NCBI RefSeq assembly: GCF_014196125.1
Contig: NZ_JACIDA010000003.1
Span: forward strand, 310,001-374,000
Source of the DNA: Brevundimonas mediterranea
GTDB taxonomy: Bacteria > Pseudomonadota > Alphaproteobacteria > Caulobacterales > Caulobacteraceae
DNA: 64,000 nt
Direction: 5' to 3'
Part shown: piece after piece, positions 52,469 through 62,257 of the stretch
Layout: every line of letters starts with the position of its first letter
How positions within the stretch are numbered: the first letter of the stretch is position 1
Position numbers and translations under genes: made by a program
Notes under the pieces: generated by a model
The model's input: the letters and a program-made list of their open reading frames with translations, nothing else
What the model was told of the DNA's origin: nothing
Databases searched by the model: none

Positions 52469-53927
52469 GCCCGATCCGAGGCCTGTGGTCCTGGTCGAGA
52501 AGATCGGCGGCGCGCTGCGGCTGGCCGCCGTCGATCCGGCGGCGTCTGCGGCGGGACTGGTCCCCGGCCTGACGCTGGCCGACGCCCGCGCCCGAACGCC
52601 CGCCTTGCGCACCATCGTTCATCGACCGGATATGGACGCGGCCCTGCTGCTGCAGGTGATGGAGGATTTCGGCCGCTTCACGCCCATGATCGCCGAGGAT
52701 GCGCCACACGGGCTTATGCTGGACGTGACCGGCTGCGCCCATCTGTTCGGCGACGAACCCGGACTGGTCCGCGCGGCGCATGAGCGTGCGGGGCGTATCG
52801 GCCTGGGGATCCGCAGCGCCCTGGCGTCCACGCCCCAGGCGGCGCGCGCTCTGGCCCGTTTCGGGCCGGGCGGACGGTTCGAAGCGGGACAGGATCGACA
52901 GGAGGTGCGTCGGCTTCCGGTCGCGGCGCTGGAACTTTCGCAACGCGAGACCCAGGCCCTGCAGCGCGCGGGTCTGAAGCGGATCGCCGATCTGGACGAT
53001 CGTCCGCGCGCGCCGCTAGCCGCGCGCTTCGGGGCCGACTTTTCCGCCCGGCTGGCGCGGATCCTGGGTGACGAGGACATGCGCATCACGCCGCACCGGC
53101 CGCCGCCGCCCATCACCGTCGACCGCATCTTCTTCGAACCCATCGTCGATGACGCGGATATGGAACGCGTCCTGTCCGATCTGTTGATCGAGACTGCGGA
53201 TCGACTGGATCAGGCAAGCCAGGGCGGCCGGGCCTTTGAGGCGGGCTTCTACCGCGTCGATGGCGAGATCCGACGTATCGTCGTGCGGACCGGCCGGGCC
53301 ACGCGCGACCGGATCGCGGTGCTTCGTCTGTTCCGTGAAAGGCTCGCGGCCCTGGCCAATCCTCTGGACCCCGGCTTCGGCTTCGATCAGATCAGGCTGT
53401 CTGTTCTCGAGACCCAGACGCTGAAACCCGACCAGCGAAGCCTGGACGGCGACAGACCGGACGGCGAGGATTTCAGCCGCCTGATCGACCGGCTGACGGC
53501 GCGGCTGGGGCCTGAAGCCGTGCTGCGATTCGAACCTCTGGGGTCGCACATTCCCGAGCGCGCCGTACGGATGGTCCCGGCGACAATGAAGGTCGGGCGA
53601 GCGGCCCAGGACTGGCCGGATCTGACGCCTGACGATCCGCCGTTACGCCCCTTGCAGATGTTCGACCCGCCCCAGCCGGTCGAGACCCTGGCCGAGGTGC
53701 CCGACGGCTCGCCCTTGCGCTTCCGCTGGCGCCGGGTGCTGCATGAGGTGGCTTGCGCCGAAGGACCGGAGCGGATCGGCGGCGAATGGTGGCGCGCGCC
53801 GGATCAGAAGACGCGCGACTACTATCGCGTCGAAGACCGCGAAGGCCGCCGGTTCTGGCTGTTCCGTCAGGGGCTGTACGGCGAGACCGACGAGCCGCGC
53901 TGGTTCGTACACGGCCTGTTCGCATGA
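52359..53927 (+). CDS. imuB: ImuB, Y-family polymerase-like mutasome protein
   Basis: The protein has 522 residues. The N terminus RRYLALWFPWLPSDRL is typical of ImuB. Palm and little-finger-like regions follow (LMLDVTGCAHLFGDEPGLVR; DRIFFEPIVDDADMERVL), but the catalytic acidic triad of active Y-family polymerases is not preserved, so it probably acts as a beta-clamp adaptor for DnaE2. The GTG at 52359, with GGAG upstream, is the first in-frame start before the conserved segment. This forces a long overlap with imuA. The stop overlaps the dnaE2 ATG (ATGA). Confidence 0.92.
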   Translation: MTRDRSANRRRYLALWFPWLPSDRLKRRTRSADGSPEPDPRPVVLVEKIGGALRLAAVDPAASAAGLVPGLTLADARARTPALRTIVHRPDMDAALLLQVMEDFGRFTPMIAEDAPHGLMLDVTGCAHLFGDEPGLVRAAHERAGRIGLGIRSALASTPQAARALARFGPGGRFEAGQDRQEVRRLPVAALELSQRETQALQRAGLKRIADLDDRPRAPLAARFGADFSARLARILGDEDMRITPHRPPPPITVDRIFFEPIVDDADMERVLSDLLIETADRLDQASQGGRAFEAGFYRVDGEIRRIVVRTGRATRDRIAVLRLFRERLAALANPLDPGFGFDQIRLSVLETQTLKPDQRSLDGDRPDGEDFSRLIDRLTARLGPEAVLRFEPLGSHIPERAVRMVPATMKVGRAAQDWPDLTPDDPPLRPLQMFDPPQPVETLAEVPDGSPLRFRWRRVLHEVACAEGPERIGGEWWRAPDQKTRDYYRVEDREGRRFWLFRQGLYGETDEPRWFVHGLFA

Positions 53928-56900
53928 GCACGCCTGAGTATGCCGAACTGGCCAGCGCCAGCAACTTCTCCTTCCTGCGCGGGGCGTCGCATCCGAAGGA
54001 TCTGGTGCTGACCGCGATCCTGCGCGGTCATTCCGGATTGGGCCTGGCCGACCGCAACACGGTCGCCGGGGTGGTGCGGGCCTGGAGCGCCCTGCGTAGC
54101 CTGCGCGAAGACGGCCTGTCGCCGCCCGATGTCGTGCGCGACGGCGCAGGGCCTGGCGAAGCGACCTATGTCGAGGATCGGTTGAACGATCCGGCCCTGT
54201 CGGAAGAGGTCAGACGACGGGCCGCGACTTTCAAACTGGCGACCGGCGCGCGTCTGGCGTTCAACGACGGAACGCCCGACATCATCGCCTATCCCGAGAC
54301 GAGGGCCGGCTGGGGGCGGCTGACGCGGCTGCTGACCCTTGGCAATCGCCGGGCCGTGAAGGGCCAGTGCGAAATCGGGCTGCGCGACCTGCTCGCCGCA
54401 CCGGAGGATCTGCTGCTGATCCTCATGCCGGACGCCCGGCTGGACGGTCTGGACCGGACGCTTGAGCGTGTGACCGAGGCAGCGCCCGGCGCGGTCTGGC
54501 TGGGCGTCGCCATGAGCCGGCGCGGCGACGACGGGCGGCGGCTTGCGCGGCTGAAGGCGCTGGCGGAACAGAGCGGCGTCCCGCTGCTGGCGGTCAACGA
54601 CGTCCTCTATCACGACGCCGACCAGCGCGACCTGCAGGACGTGCTGACCTGCATCCGCGAAGGCGTCACGGTGGAGGCGGCGGGGCGGCGTCTGAACGCC
54701 AACGGCGAACGCTGGCTTAAGCCGCCCGCCGAAATGACCCGCCTGTTCCGCAACGCGCCCGAGGCCGTCGCCGAGACCGCGAACCTGCTGGCCCGCGTCA
54801 GTTTCGACCTCAGCGACATCAGCTATCAGTACCCCGAGGAGACGACCCCGCCCGACCAGACGCCGCAGGCCTGGCTGGAACATCTGACCTGGCTGCACGC
54901 CGAGATACGCTATTCCCAGGGCGTCCCCGACAAGGTGCGGGTGCTGTTGGAGAAGGAGTTGGCCTTCATCGCAAAGGCCGACTACGCACCCTACTTCCTG
55001 ACCATCTACGACATCGTGAGGGTGGCGCGCGACAAGCGGATCCTGTGTCAGGGGCGCGGTTCGGCGGCCAATTCCGCCGTCTGCTATGTGCTGGGCATCA
55101 CGGCGGTGGATCCGGCGGAATCCGACCTGTTGTTCGAACGCTTCCTGTCGTCGGACCGAGGCGAACCGCCCGACATCGATGTCGATTTCGAGCACGAGCG
55201 GCGAGAGGAGGTCATCCAGCACATCTACACGCGCTATGGCCGCGAACGCGCCGGCATCGCCGCCACCGTCATCCGCTATCGTCCCAAGAGCGCCATCCGC
55301 GACGTGGGCAAGGCCCTGGGCCTGACCGAGGACGTCACCGCCCGTCTGGCCTCCAGCCAGTGGGGCAGTTGGGGCAGCGAGATCGGCGACCGCCATGTCG
55401 AACAGGCCGGGCTAGACCCAACCAATCCGATGATCCGGCGCGCCGTGGCGATGGCGACGCGGCTGCTGAGTTTTCCCCGCCACCTGTCCCAGCACGTCGG
55501 CGGCTTCGTCCTGACCCAGGACCGGCTGGACGAACTGGTCCCCATCGGCAACGCCGCCATGGCCGACCGCACCTTCATCGAATGGGACAAGGACGACATC
55601 GACGAACTACGCCTGATGAAGGTCGATGTGCTGGCGCTCGGCATGCTGACCTGCATCCGCAAGGCCTTCGACCTGATCCGCACCCATTCGGAGGAGGACT
55701 GGGCGCTGCATACCATCCCGGCCGATGACGCCGGCGTTTACGACATGCTGTGCCAGGGCGACTCAATCGGCGTCTTCCAGGTCGAGAGCCGCGCGCAGAT
55801 CAACATGCTGCCCCGGCTGAAGCCGCGCAAACTCTATGATCTGGTGATTCAGGTGGCCATCGTCCGGCCCGGTCCGATCCAGGGCGACATGGTCCATCCC
55901 TATCTGCGCCGTCGCAACGGGCTGGAGCAGCCTGACTATTCCAAACCGGGGCCGAAATACCCACAGGACGAGTTGGAGAGGGTGCTAGAGAAGACCCTGG
56001 GCGTGCCTCTGTTTCAGGAGCAGGCGATGAAGGTCGCCATGGTCGCCGCCGAGTTCACCGAGAAAGAGGCCAACGGCCTGAGGAAGGCCATGGGCACCTT
56101 CCGGGGCGACGGAACCCTGCACACCTACGAAGACCGGATGGTCGGCCGCATGATCGAGCGTGGCTATGACCCGACCTTCGCCCAACGCTGCTTCGACCAG
56201 ATCAAGGGGTTTGGATCCTACGGCTTTCCTGAAAGCCACGCCGCCTCGTTCGCGCAGCTTGTCTATGTATCATCATGGATCAAACACCACCATGCGGCGG
56301 CCTTCGCCTGCGCCCTGCTGAACAGCCAGCCGATGGGCTTCTACGCCCCGGCCCAGATCGTGCGAGGCGCCCAGGAGCATGGGGTCGAGGTGCGCCCGGT
56401 CGATGTCTCCTGCAGTGATTGGGACAACAGCCTGGAAGGCCCGAAGGGCGCGCCGGCGCTGCGGCTCGGCCTGCGTCAGATCGACGGATTCCGCGAGGAC
56501 TGGGCCCAGGCGCTGGTCGCCGCTCGCGCCGCCGCCCGCCCCTGCGACGTCGAGACTCTGGCGCGACGCGCCGCCCTGCCCGCCGCCGCCATGCGCAAGC
56601 TGGCGGACGCCGACGCCTTCCGCTCGCTGGGCCTGGATCGACGCGAGGCCCTGTGGGCCGTGCGCCGTCTGCCGGACGATGCGCCCCTGCCGTTGTTCGC
56701 CGCCGCCGATGCCCGCGAGCTGGGCGCCGAACCCGACGCCAGACTGCCGACCATGCCGCTGGGCGAGCATGTCGCCGCCGACTATCAGACCCTGCGCCTG
56801 TCCCTGAAGGCGCATCCGATGAGCATCCTGCGCCCCCTGTTCGACGCCGAGCGGATGCTGACCTGCGCCCAGACCGAGGCGAAACGCGGCGGCGCCCTGG

Positions 56901-57280
56901 TGCGGGTCGCCGGCGTGGTCTTGGTTCGTCAGCGGCCGGGCAAGGGCAACGCCATCTTCGTCACCCTGGAAGACGAGACCGGCATCACCAATGTCGTCCT
57001 GTGGGCGCGGATGTTCGAACAGTTCCGCCGCGAGGTCATGGCCGCCCGGCTGATGGAGGTCGAAGGCGTCGTGGAAAAAAGCCCGGAAGGCGTCGTCCAC
57101 CTGGTCGCCCGCCGCGTCATCGACCGCTCCAGCGAACTGTCACGCCTGTCCGAAGACCACGACACCTCCGTCCAACTGGCCCGCGCGGACATTGTCGCCA
57201 ATCCCCAACCGCCCCGTCACGCCCCACACAGCCACCCCCGGGACGTCCGCATCCTGCCGGGCTCGCGAGATTTCCACTGA
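53924..57280 (+). CDS. dnaE2: Error-prone DNA polymerase DnaE2
   Basis: The protein has 1118 residues, the usual DnaE2 length. An N-terminal PHP domain (YAELASASNFSFLRGASHPK) precedes the C-family polymerase core, where GRGSAANSAVCYVLGITAVD and PPDIDVDFEHERREEVIQ carry the active-site aspartates. The end has an OB-fold (RVAGVVLVRQRPGKGNAIFV). The enzyme performs error-prone synthesis past lesions as part of the ImuA-ImuB-DnaE2 mutasome. The ATG overlaps the imuB stop, so the three genes form one LexA-controlled operon. Confidence 0.97.
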   Translation: MSTPEYAELASASNFSFLRGASHPKDLVLTAILRGHSGLGLADRNTVAGVVRAWSALRSLREDGLSPPDVVRDGAGPGEATYVEDRLNDPALSEEVRRRAATFKLATGARLAFNDGTPDIIAYPETRAGWGRLTRLLTLGNRRAVKGQCEIGLRDLLAAPEDLLLILMPDARLDGLDRTLERVTEAAPGAVWLGVAMSRRGDDGRRLARLKALAEQSGVPLLAVNDVLYHDADQRDLQDVLTCIREGVTVEAAGRRLNANGERWLKPPAEMTRLFRNAPEAVAETANLLARVSFDLSDISYQYPEETTPPDQTPQAWLEHLTWLHAEIRYSQGVPDKVRVLLEKELAFIAKADYAPYFLTIYDIVRVARDKRILCQGRGSAANSAVCYVLGITAVDPAESDLLFERFLSSDRGEPPDIDVDFEHERREEVIQHIYTRYGRERAGIAATVIRYRPKSAIRDVGKALGLTEDVTARLASSQWGSWGSEIGDRHVEQAGLDPTNPMIRRAVAMATRLLSFPRHLSQHVGGFVLTQDRLDELVPIGNAAMADRTFIEWDKDDIDELRLMKVDVLALGMLTCIRKAFDLIRTHSEEDWALHTIPADDAGVYDMLCQGDSIGVFQVESRAQINMLPRLKPRKLYDLVIQVAIVRPGPIQGDMVHPYLRRRNGLEQPDYSKPGPKYPQDELERVLEKTLGVPLFQEQAMKVAMVAAEFTEKEANGLRKAMGTFRGDGTLHTYEDRMVGRMIERGYDPTFAQRCFDQIKGFGSYGFPESHAASFAQLVYVSSWIKHHHAAAFACALLNSQPMGFYAPAQIVRGAQEHGVEVRPVDVSCSDWDNSLEGPKGAPALRLGLRQIDGFREDWAQALVAARAAARPCDVETLARRAALPAAAMRKLADADAFRSLGLDRREALWAVRRLPDDAPLPLFAAADARELGAEPDARLPTMPLGEHVAADYQTLRLSLKAHPMSILRPLFDAERMLTCAQTEAKRGGALVRVAGVVLVRQRPGKGNAIFVTLEDETGITNVVLWARMFEQFRREVMAARLMEVEGVVEKSPEGVVHLVARRVIDRSSELSRLSEDHDTSVQLARADIVANPQPPRHAPHSHPRDVRILPGSRDFH

Positions 57281-57315
57281 GCTCCGCCGCCCAGGCATAC
57301 TCCGTTCGATTCAGG

Positions 57316-60300
57316 TCATTCGTGCTCCGGAACCTCTCGCCACAGCGCCGCAAGAACGGGCAGGACGATCAGTGTGAGCACCGTCGCGGTGGTCAGGCCA
57401 CCGATGACGACCGTGGCCAACGGCTTCTGCACCTCGGCCCCCGCCCCCGCCGCGAACGCCATGGGCACGAACCCCAGCACCGCCACCAGGGCCGTCGTCA
57501 GGACGGCGCGCAGACGGCTGACGGCGCCGTGAAGCGCGGCCTCGCCCGGCGGGTCGCCATCCGTCAGGCGTTGGCGAATGGCCTGCATCAGCACCAGGCC
57601 GTTCAGGGTCGCAACGCCTGACACGGCGATGAAGCCGACCGCCGCACTGATCGACAGCGGCATGCCGCGCAGCGCAAGCGCCAGCGCCCCCCCGACCAGG
57701 GCCAGGGGCACGCCCGCGAAGACCAGGGCCGCGTCCTTCCACGACCGCAGGGCCAGGACCAGCAGGCCGCCGATGGTCAGGAAGACGATGGGCACGATCA
57801 GGGCCAGGCGGGCCGAGGCACGCTGCAGGTTCTCGAACTGTCCGCCCCAGTCGATCCAGCCGGACGGCGGCGGCTGGACCTGAGCGGCGACCCTGGCTTG
57901 CGCCTCGGCGACGAAGCCGCCCAGGTCGCGACCGCGCACATTGGCCTGGACGATCATGCGACGCTTTCCGTCGGCGCGACTGATCTGGTTCGGCCCCTCG
58001 GCCACGTCGAAACGGGCGACCGAGGACAGGGGCACGGTCGGGGCGCCGGCCTGGGCGTTCTCCGGCATGACCGGCAGTTGCTCCATGACCGTAGGGTCTG
58101 CGCGCAAGGCGTCGTCCAGCCTCACGACGACGTCGAAGCGTCGATCGCCCTCGTTGACCTGGCCGGCGGAGCGGCCGGCGAAGGCGATGGCCAGGGCGTC
58201 GGCGGCGTCGGACGCATGGACGCCCTGCGCCGCCGCCACAGTGCGATCGACACTGGCGGTGATGGTCGGCTGGCCAGACACCTGTTCGACCCGCACATCG
58301 GCCGCGCCCTCGATGCCGTTCAATACGCCGGCCACCTGCCGGGCCGTGCGGTCCATGGCGGCGAAATCGTCGCCATAGATCATGACCGCCACGTCCGACC
58401 GGACCCCGGCGATCAGCTCGTTGAACCGCATCTCGATGGGCTGGGTGAACTCGTAATTGTTGCCCAGCAGGCTCGACAGCCGTTCCTCCATGTCCGCCAC
58501 CAGATCGGCCTTGGCCAGTCCCGGTTCAGGCCAGTCGCGGCGGTCCTTCAGGATGACGAAGGTGTCCGAGATCGACGGCGGCATGGGGTCCGACGCGACC
58601 TCGGCGGTGCCTGTCCGGGTGAAGACCCGCTCGACCTGCGGCATGGCCTTCAGCGTGCGTTCGACCTGGAACTGCATCGCCTGGCTCTGTTCCAGCGAGG
58701 TCGAGGGCACGCGCAGGGCCTGGACCAGCACGTCGCCCTCGTCGAGCTGGGGCACGAACTCGCGACCCAGGGTCAGGAAGGCGACCAGACCCGCGATCAG
58801 GGCGATCCCCGCGCCCATCAGCACCAGCCGGGGCCGGGCGATGGCTCCTTTCAGCAGCGGCTGATAGCGGGCCTTGGCCGCGCGTGTCAGGCGCGTCTCC
58901 TCGTGATCCGCCCTGGGCTCCCTGACCAGCAGGGCCGCCATGGCCGGCACGAAGGTGAAGCTGAGAACGAAGGCGGCGGCCAGGGCCAGCATCACGGTCG
59001 CGGCCATCGGTCCGAACATCTTGCCCTCCACGCCTTCGAACATCAGCAGGGGGGCGTAGACCAGCAGGATGATCGCCTGGCCGAAGGCGGCCGGCCGGGC
59101 CATCTCACGCGCCGAGGCCGCAGCGATGGACAGACGTTCGGCGGTCGTGAGGGCGCGCCCCTTCTCTGCGCTCTTGAGGCCGAGCCGGCGCAGGGTGTTC
59201 TCGATCACCACCACGGCCCCGTCGACGATCAGGCCGAAGTCGAGCGCGCCGAGGCTGAGCAGATTGGCGCTGATGCCGAACCGGTTCATCGCCGAGGCGG
59301 CGAACAGGAAGCTGAGCGGAATGACCAGGGCGGTGATGATCGCCGCCCTGACATTGCCCAAGGCGAAGAACAGCACGGCGACGACCAGCAGGGCGCCCAG
59401 CAGCAGATTGTGCTCGACGGTGCGGACGGTCGCCTCGACCAGTTCGGTCCGGTCCAGTTCAGGCCGCAGGCGCACGCCGGGCGGCAGGCTGGGCGTGATT
59501 TCCTGAAGGCGTGCGCCGACGCGGCGGGCCACCTCGCGCGAGTTCTCGCCCTGCAGCATCAGCGCCGTGCCGACCACGGTCTCGCGGCCGTCGGCGCTGG
59601 CCGAGCCCAGGCGGGGCGCGCGGCCGATCTCGACCGTCGCCACGTCGGAGACGCGGATCACCTGGCCGCCGCGATTGAGGATGGGCGTCTGGGCCAGATC
59701 GTCCAGGCTCTTCAGCCGGGCGTCGGCGCGGACGATATAGGCTTCTCCCGCGCGGTTGACGTAGCCCGCGCCGGCGATGCGGTTGGCGTGCTCCAGCGCC
59801 TCGACCAGTTGCACCAGACCCACGCCGTAGGCCGCGAGGCGACCGGGGTCGGGATGGACCGCATACTCCTTCACATAGCCGCCCAGCACGTCCACGCCGG
59901 CGACGCCGGGAACGGTCTTCAACTGGGGGGCGACGAGCCAGTCCTGGATCGTGCGGAGATAGGTGGCCTTCTCCTGATCGGAGACCAGACGTTCGCCCTC
60001 GGGCGTGACATAGGCGGCGCCGGGCCGCGCCGCCGGGCCGGTCAGTTCCAGCGTCCAGATATAGACCTCGCCCAGGCCCGTCACGACCGGCCCCATCGAC
60101 GGTGAAAGCCCTGCGGGCAGGTCCTCGCGCGCCGCCTGAAGCCGTTCGTTGACCAGGTTGCGGGCGAAATAGATGTCCGTCGCGTCGGTGAAGACGGCGG
60201 TGATCTGGGAAAAGCCGTGGCGTGACAGGGACCGCGTCTCTGTAAGACCCGGCAGGCCGGCCAGCGCGGTCTCCAGCGGGAAGGTGACCTGGCGTTCGAC

Positions 60301-60480
60301 CTCCTCCGGCCCCAGCGCCGGGGCGACGGTGGTGATCTGCACCTGACGGTTGGTGATGTCGGGCACGGCGTCGATGGGCAGGTGCAGCAGTTCGCGTCCG
60401 CCCAGGATGGCCAGCACCACGGCCAGTCCGACGACCAGCCAGCGGAAACGCACCGAGGCGTCGATGATCCGGTTCAGCAT
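57316..60480 (-). CDS. Heavy-metal efflux RND transporter, CzcA/CusA family
   Basis: The protein has 1054 residues with twelve helices and two large periplasmic loops. It starts MLNRIIDASVRFRWLVVGLA; PIDAVPDITNRQVQITTVAP is a strong HME-RND signature. The proton-relay element in helix IV reads LDFGLIVDGAVVVIEN, the DFG-x3-D form described for zinc/cobalt/cadmium or nickel pumps rather than the A-x-D form of copper/silver pumps. It drives metal export from periplasm and cytosol using the proton gradient. It begins two bases after the adaptor gene stop. Confidence 0.95.
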   Translation of the reverse strand: MLNRIIDASVRFRWLVVGLAVVLAILGGRELLHLPIDAVPDITNRQVQITTVAPALGPEEVERQVTFPLETALAGLPGLTETRSLSRHGFSQITAVFTDATDIYFARNLVNERLQAAREDLPAGLSPSMGPVVTGLGEVYIWTLELTGPAARPGAAYVTPEGERLVSDQEKATYLRTIQDWLVAPQLKTVPGVAGVDVLGGYVKEYAVHPDPGRLAAYGVGLVQLVEALEHANRIAGAGYVNRAGEAYIVRADARLKSLDDLAQTPILNRGGQVIRVSDVATVEIGRAPRLGSASADGRETVVGTALMLQGENSREVARRVGARLQEITPSLPPGVRLRPELDRTELVEATVRTVEHNLLLGALLVVAVLFFALGNVRAAIITALVIPLSFLFAASAMNRFGISANLLSLGALDFGLIVDGAVVVIENTLRRLGLKSAEKGRALTTAERLSIAAASAREMARPAAFGQAIILLVYAPLLMFEGVEGKMFGPMAATVMLALAAAFVLSFTFVPAMAALLVREPRADHEETRLTRAAKARYQPLLKGAIARPRLVLMGAGIALIAGLVAFLTLGREFVPQLDEGDVLVQALRVPSTSLEQSQAMQFQVERTLKAMPQVERVFTRTGTAEVASDPMPPSISDTFVILKDRRDWPEPGLAKADLVADMEERLSSLLGNNYEFTQPIEMRFNELIAGVRSDVAVMIYGDDFAAMDRTARQVAGVLNGIEGAADVRVEQVSGQPTITASVDRTVAAAQGVHASDAADALAIAFAGRSAGQVNEGDRRFDVVVRLDDALRADPTVMEQLPVMPENAQAGAPTVPLSSVARFDVAEGPNQISRADGKRRMIVQANVRGRDLGGFVAEAQARVAAQVQPPPSGWIDWGGQFENLQRASARLALIVPIVFLTIGGLLVLALRSWKDAALVFAGVPLALVGGALALALRGMPLSISAAVGFIAVSGVATLNGLVLMQAIRQRLTDGDPPGEAALHGAVSRLRAVLTTALVAVLGFVPMAFAAGAGAEVQKPLATVVIGGLTTATVLTLIVLPVLAALWREVPEHE

Positions 60481-60482
60481 GA

Positions 60483-61634
60483 TCAGTGTCCGTGCTCGGC
60501 TTCGCCCTTGGCCAGTTCGGCCTTGAGCAGGAAGGCCCCGGCGCCGGCGATACGCTCGCCGTCCGTCAGGCCGGACACGATCTCGATGCGACCATCGGAT
60601 GTTCGGCCGGTCACGACAGGCCGGGCGCGGAACCCTCCATTCTCCTGCACGAAGACGGACGGCGTTCCCTCCAGGGTCTGCACCGCGTCCAGCGGCGCGA
60701 CGGGCGTTCCCGTCCCGGCGCCGGCCGAGACGCGAGCCGAGACGACGGATCCCGCCGGCGGCGCGTCGCCCGACGGGCGGGCGCGAACGATGACGACGCC
60801 GTTCGCATTGGCCGGGGCGATGGCGATGACGACGCCCGACACGACGCGTGATCCGGCGACTGTGCTTTCCAGCCTGTCGCCAACCTTCAGGATGGCGGCG
60901 GCCGCGGGCGGCGCCTCGAACAGCAGTTCGACGCGCCCCGGATCGGCGACGGCGGCGACCTGCAACGCCTCTTCGTGCAGCACCTGGCCCGGCGCGGCGC
61001 TCAGGCGGGTGACGACGCCGGCGATGGGACTGCGGACCACCGTCAGGCCGTCGGACCCCGGCGCGCCGAAAGCGCCGACGCGGGCGCGGGCGGCGCGATG
61101 CTGGGCCTCGGCGCGGCGGGTCTCGGCGGCGGTGACGTCCAGCCGGGCCTGCGAGACCCAGCCCTGTTCGAACAGGGTGCGGTCGCGGCGTTCGGCCGCG
61201 CGGGCCGCCTCGACCGTCGCCCCGGCCGCGTCGGCGTCGGCGCGGGAGGCTGCGCCGTCCGGGCTGCGCACGGTGATCAGCGGCGAACCGGCGGCCACGC
61301 GATCGCCCAGGCCGACGTGGACGCGCACGACGGCGCCGCCCAGAGGGGCGTCCACGACCGCCTCGGCGCCGGGCGCGAAGGCGACCCGGCCCGGCAGTTT
61401 CAGCTCGGCCCCGCCGCCCCGCTGAACGGCGACGACGGAGACGCCGGCCCGCGCGGCCGCCTGGGGCGTCAGGGCGACGAAAGCCGCCTCGGCGGATGGG
61501 TCGGCATGTCCGTCCGCCTCTGCGTGGTCGGCCTCGGCGGGCGGGCGCTCCATAAGTCGGGCGGCGCCGAAGCCCGCGCCCAGGGCGATGACGACGGCGG
61601 CGCCGCTCATCAGCCAGTGTTTCTTCAAGGTCAT
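60483..61634 (-). CDS. Periplasmic adaptor subunit of the heavy-metal RND pump
   Basis: The protein has 383 residues. An N-terminal anchor (LMSGAAVVIALGAGFGAARL) is followed by an acidic, His-containing stretch (EADHAEADGHADPSAEAAF) that could bind metal. The membrane-fusion protein pattern follows: VDAPLGGAVVRVHVGLGDRV (lipoyl), an alpha-hairpin rich in Ala/Arg, and SPIAGVVTRLSAAPGQVLHE. It links the pump to an outer membrane channel. No channel gene is present in the window. GAGGATC before the ATG at 61634 supports the start. Confidence 0.93.
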   Translation of the reverse strand: MTLKKHWLMSGAAVVIALGAGFGAARLMERPPAEADHAEADGHADPSAEAAFVALTPQAAARAGVSVVAVQRGGGAELKLPGRVAFAPGAEAVVDAPLGGAVVRVHVGLGDRVAAGSPLITVRSPDGAASRADADAAGATVEAARAAERRDRTLFEQGWVSQARLDVTAAETRRAEAQHRAARARVGAFGAPGSDGLTVVRSPIAGVVTRLSAAPGQVLHEEALQVAAVADPGRVELLFEAPPAAAAILKVGDRLESTVAGSRVVSGVVIAIAPANANGVVIVRARPSGDAPPAGSVVSARVSAGAGTGTPVAPLDAVQTLEGTPSVFVQENGGFRARPVVTGRTSDGRIEIVSGLTDGERIAGAGAFLLKAELAKGEAEHGH

Positions 61635-61739
61635 GATCGATCCTCGCCCGGCGCACGGCCGGGCCCAGAGTTCAGGACGCGCGGCGTCGCCGCCGCGCGC
61701 AGGGCTCAAGCAGGGCCGGACGCCGGGTCCGGCCGAGGA

Positions 61740-62081
61740 TCAGATTCTGGGAGGCCGCTCAGGACCGTCAGGCCGCCCAAGCGGTGAGGCGACGCTGTCG
61801 CTCCAGGCGTGGGGCTGGCCGAAGACCGCAATGAAACGCGGCGTGGCCATGTCGTTGGACACGGCCGAATGCGGCGCGTGGCAGCAGCCGTTGGCGCACG
61901 CAGGCCCGCAGTCGGGGCACTGGCGATCGCCGGCGCCGTCGGCCAGAGATGCGGCTTCGACGGATGCAGGTTGGAGCGCGCAGGCGTGGGTTTCGAAAGC
62001 GGGCACGGCAAAGGCCAGCGTCAGCAGCAGGACGCTGACGAAGCCAAATCGACTGACCATGACCCGCAGAGGTGTGAGCAT
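61740..62081 (-). CDS. Small exported Cys-rich protein upstream of the metal pump
   Basis: The protein has about 113 residues from the ATG at 62081 (62105 is an alternative). A signal peptide (FVSVLLLTLAFAVPAFETHA) is followed by a short Cys/His cluster CPDCGPACANGCCHAPH and an uncharged tail. Such a cluster could bind metal ions. It is the first gene before the adaptor and pump on the same strand (105-base gap), so it is probably part of the metal-resistance unit; this is inference from context. Confidence 0.65.
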   Translation of the reverse strand: MLTPLRVMVSRFGFVSVLLLTLAFAVPAFETHACALQPASVEAASLADGAGDRQCPDCGPACANGCCHAPHSAVSNDMATPRFIAVFGQPHAWSDSVASPLGRPDGPERPPRI

Positions 62082-62257
62082 TGACGTGTTCTTATCACCG
62101 ATCATCAGCAAAGTCGTCGCCGCCTTGCGCCGGTCGGATATCGCTGCCGCTGAAGGCCCACTTCTTCGGCTAGCGCCCGCCGTCTGACGTTGGACCGTCA
62201 CAAGCGGCTGGTAAGAGCGAGAGCTTCTGGAAAGCTTCTGGAAGATGGGGCGTTTCA

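Noticed and set aside
60570..61656. Minus-strand frame joining the RND pump frame with an upstream Arg-rich region
   Set aside because: The region upstream of 60480 in this frame is the out-of-frame shadow of the adaptor gene; the pump begins at the ATG at 60480.
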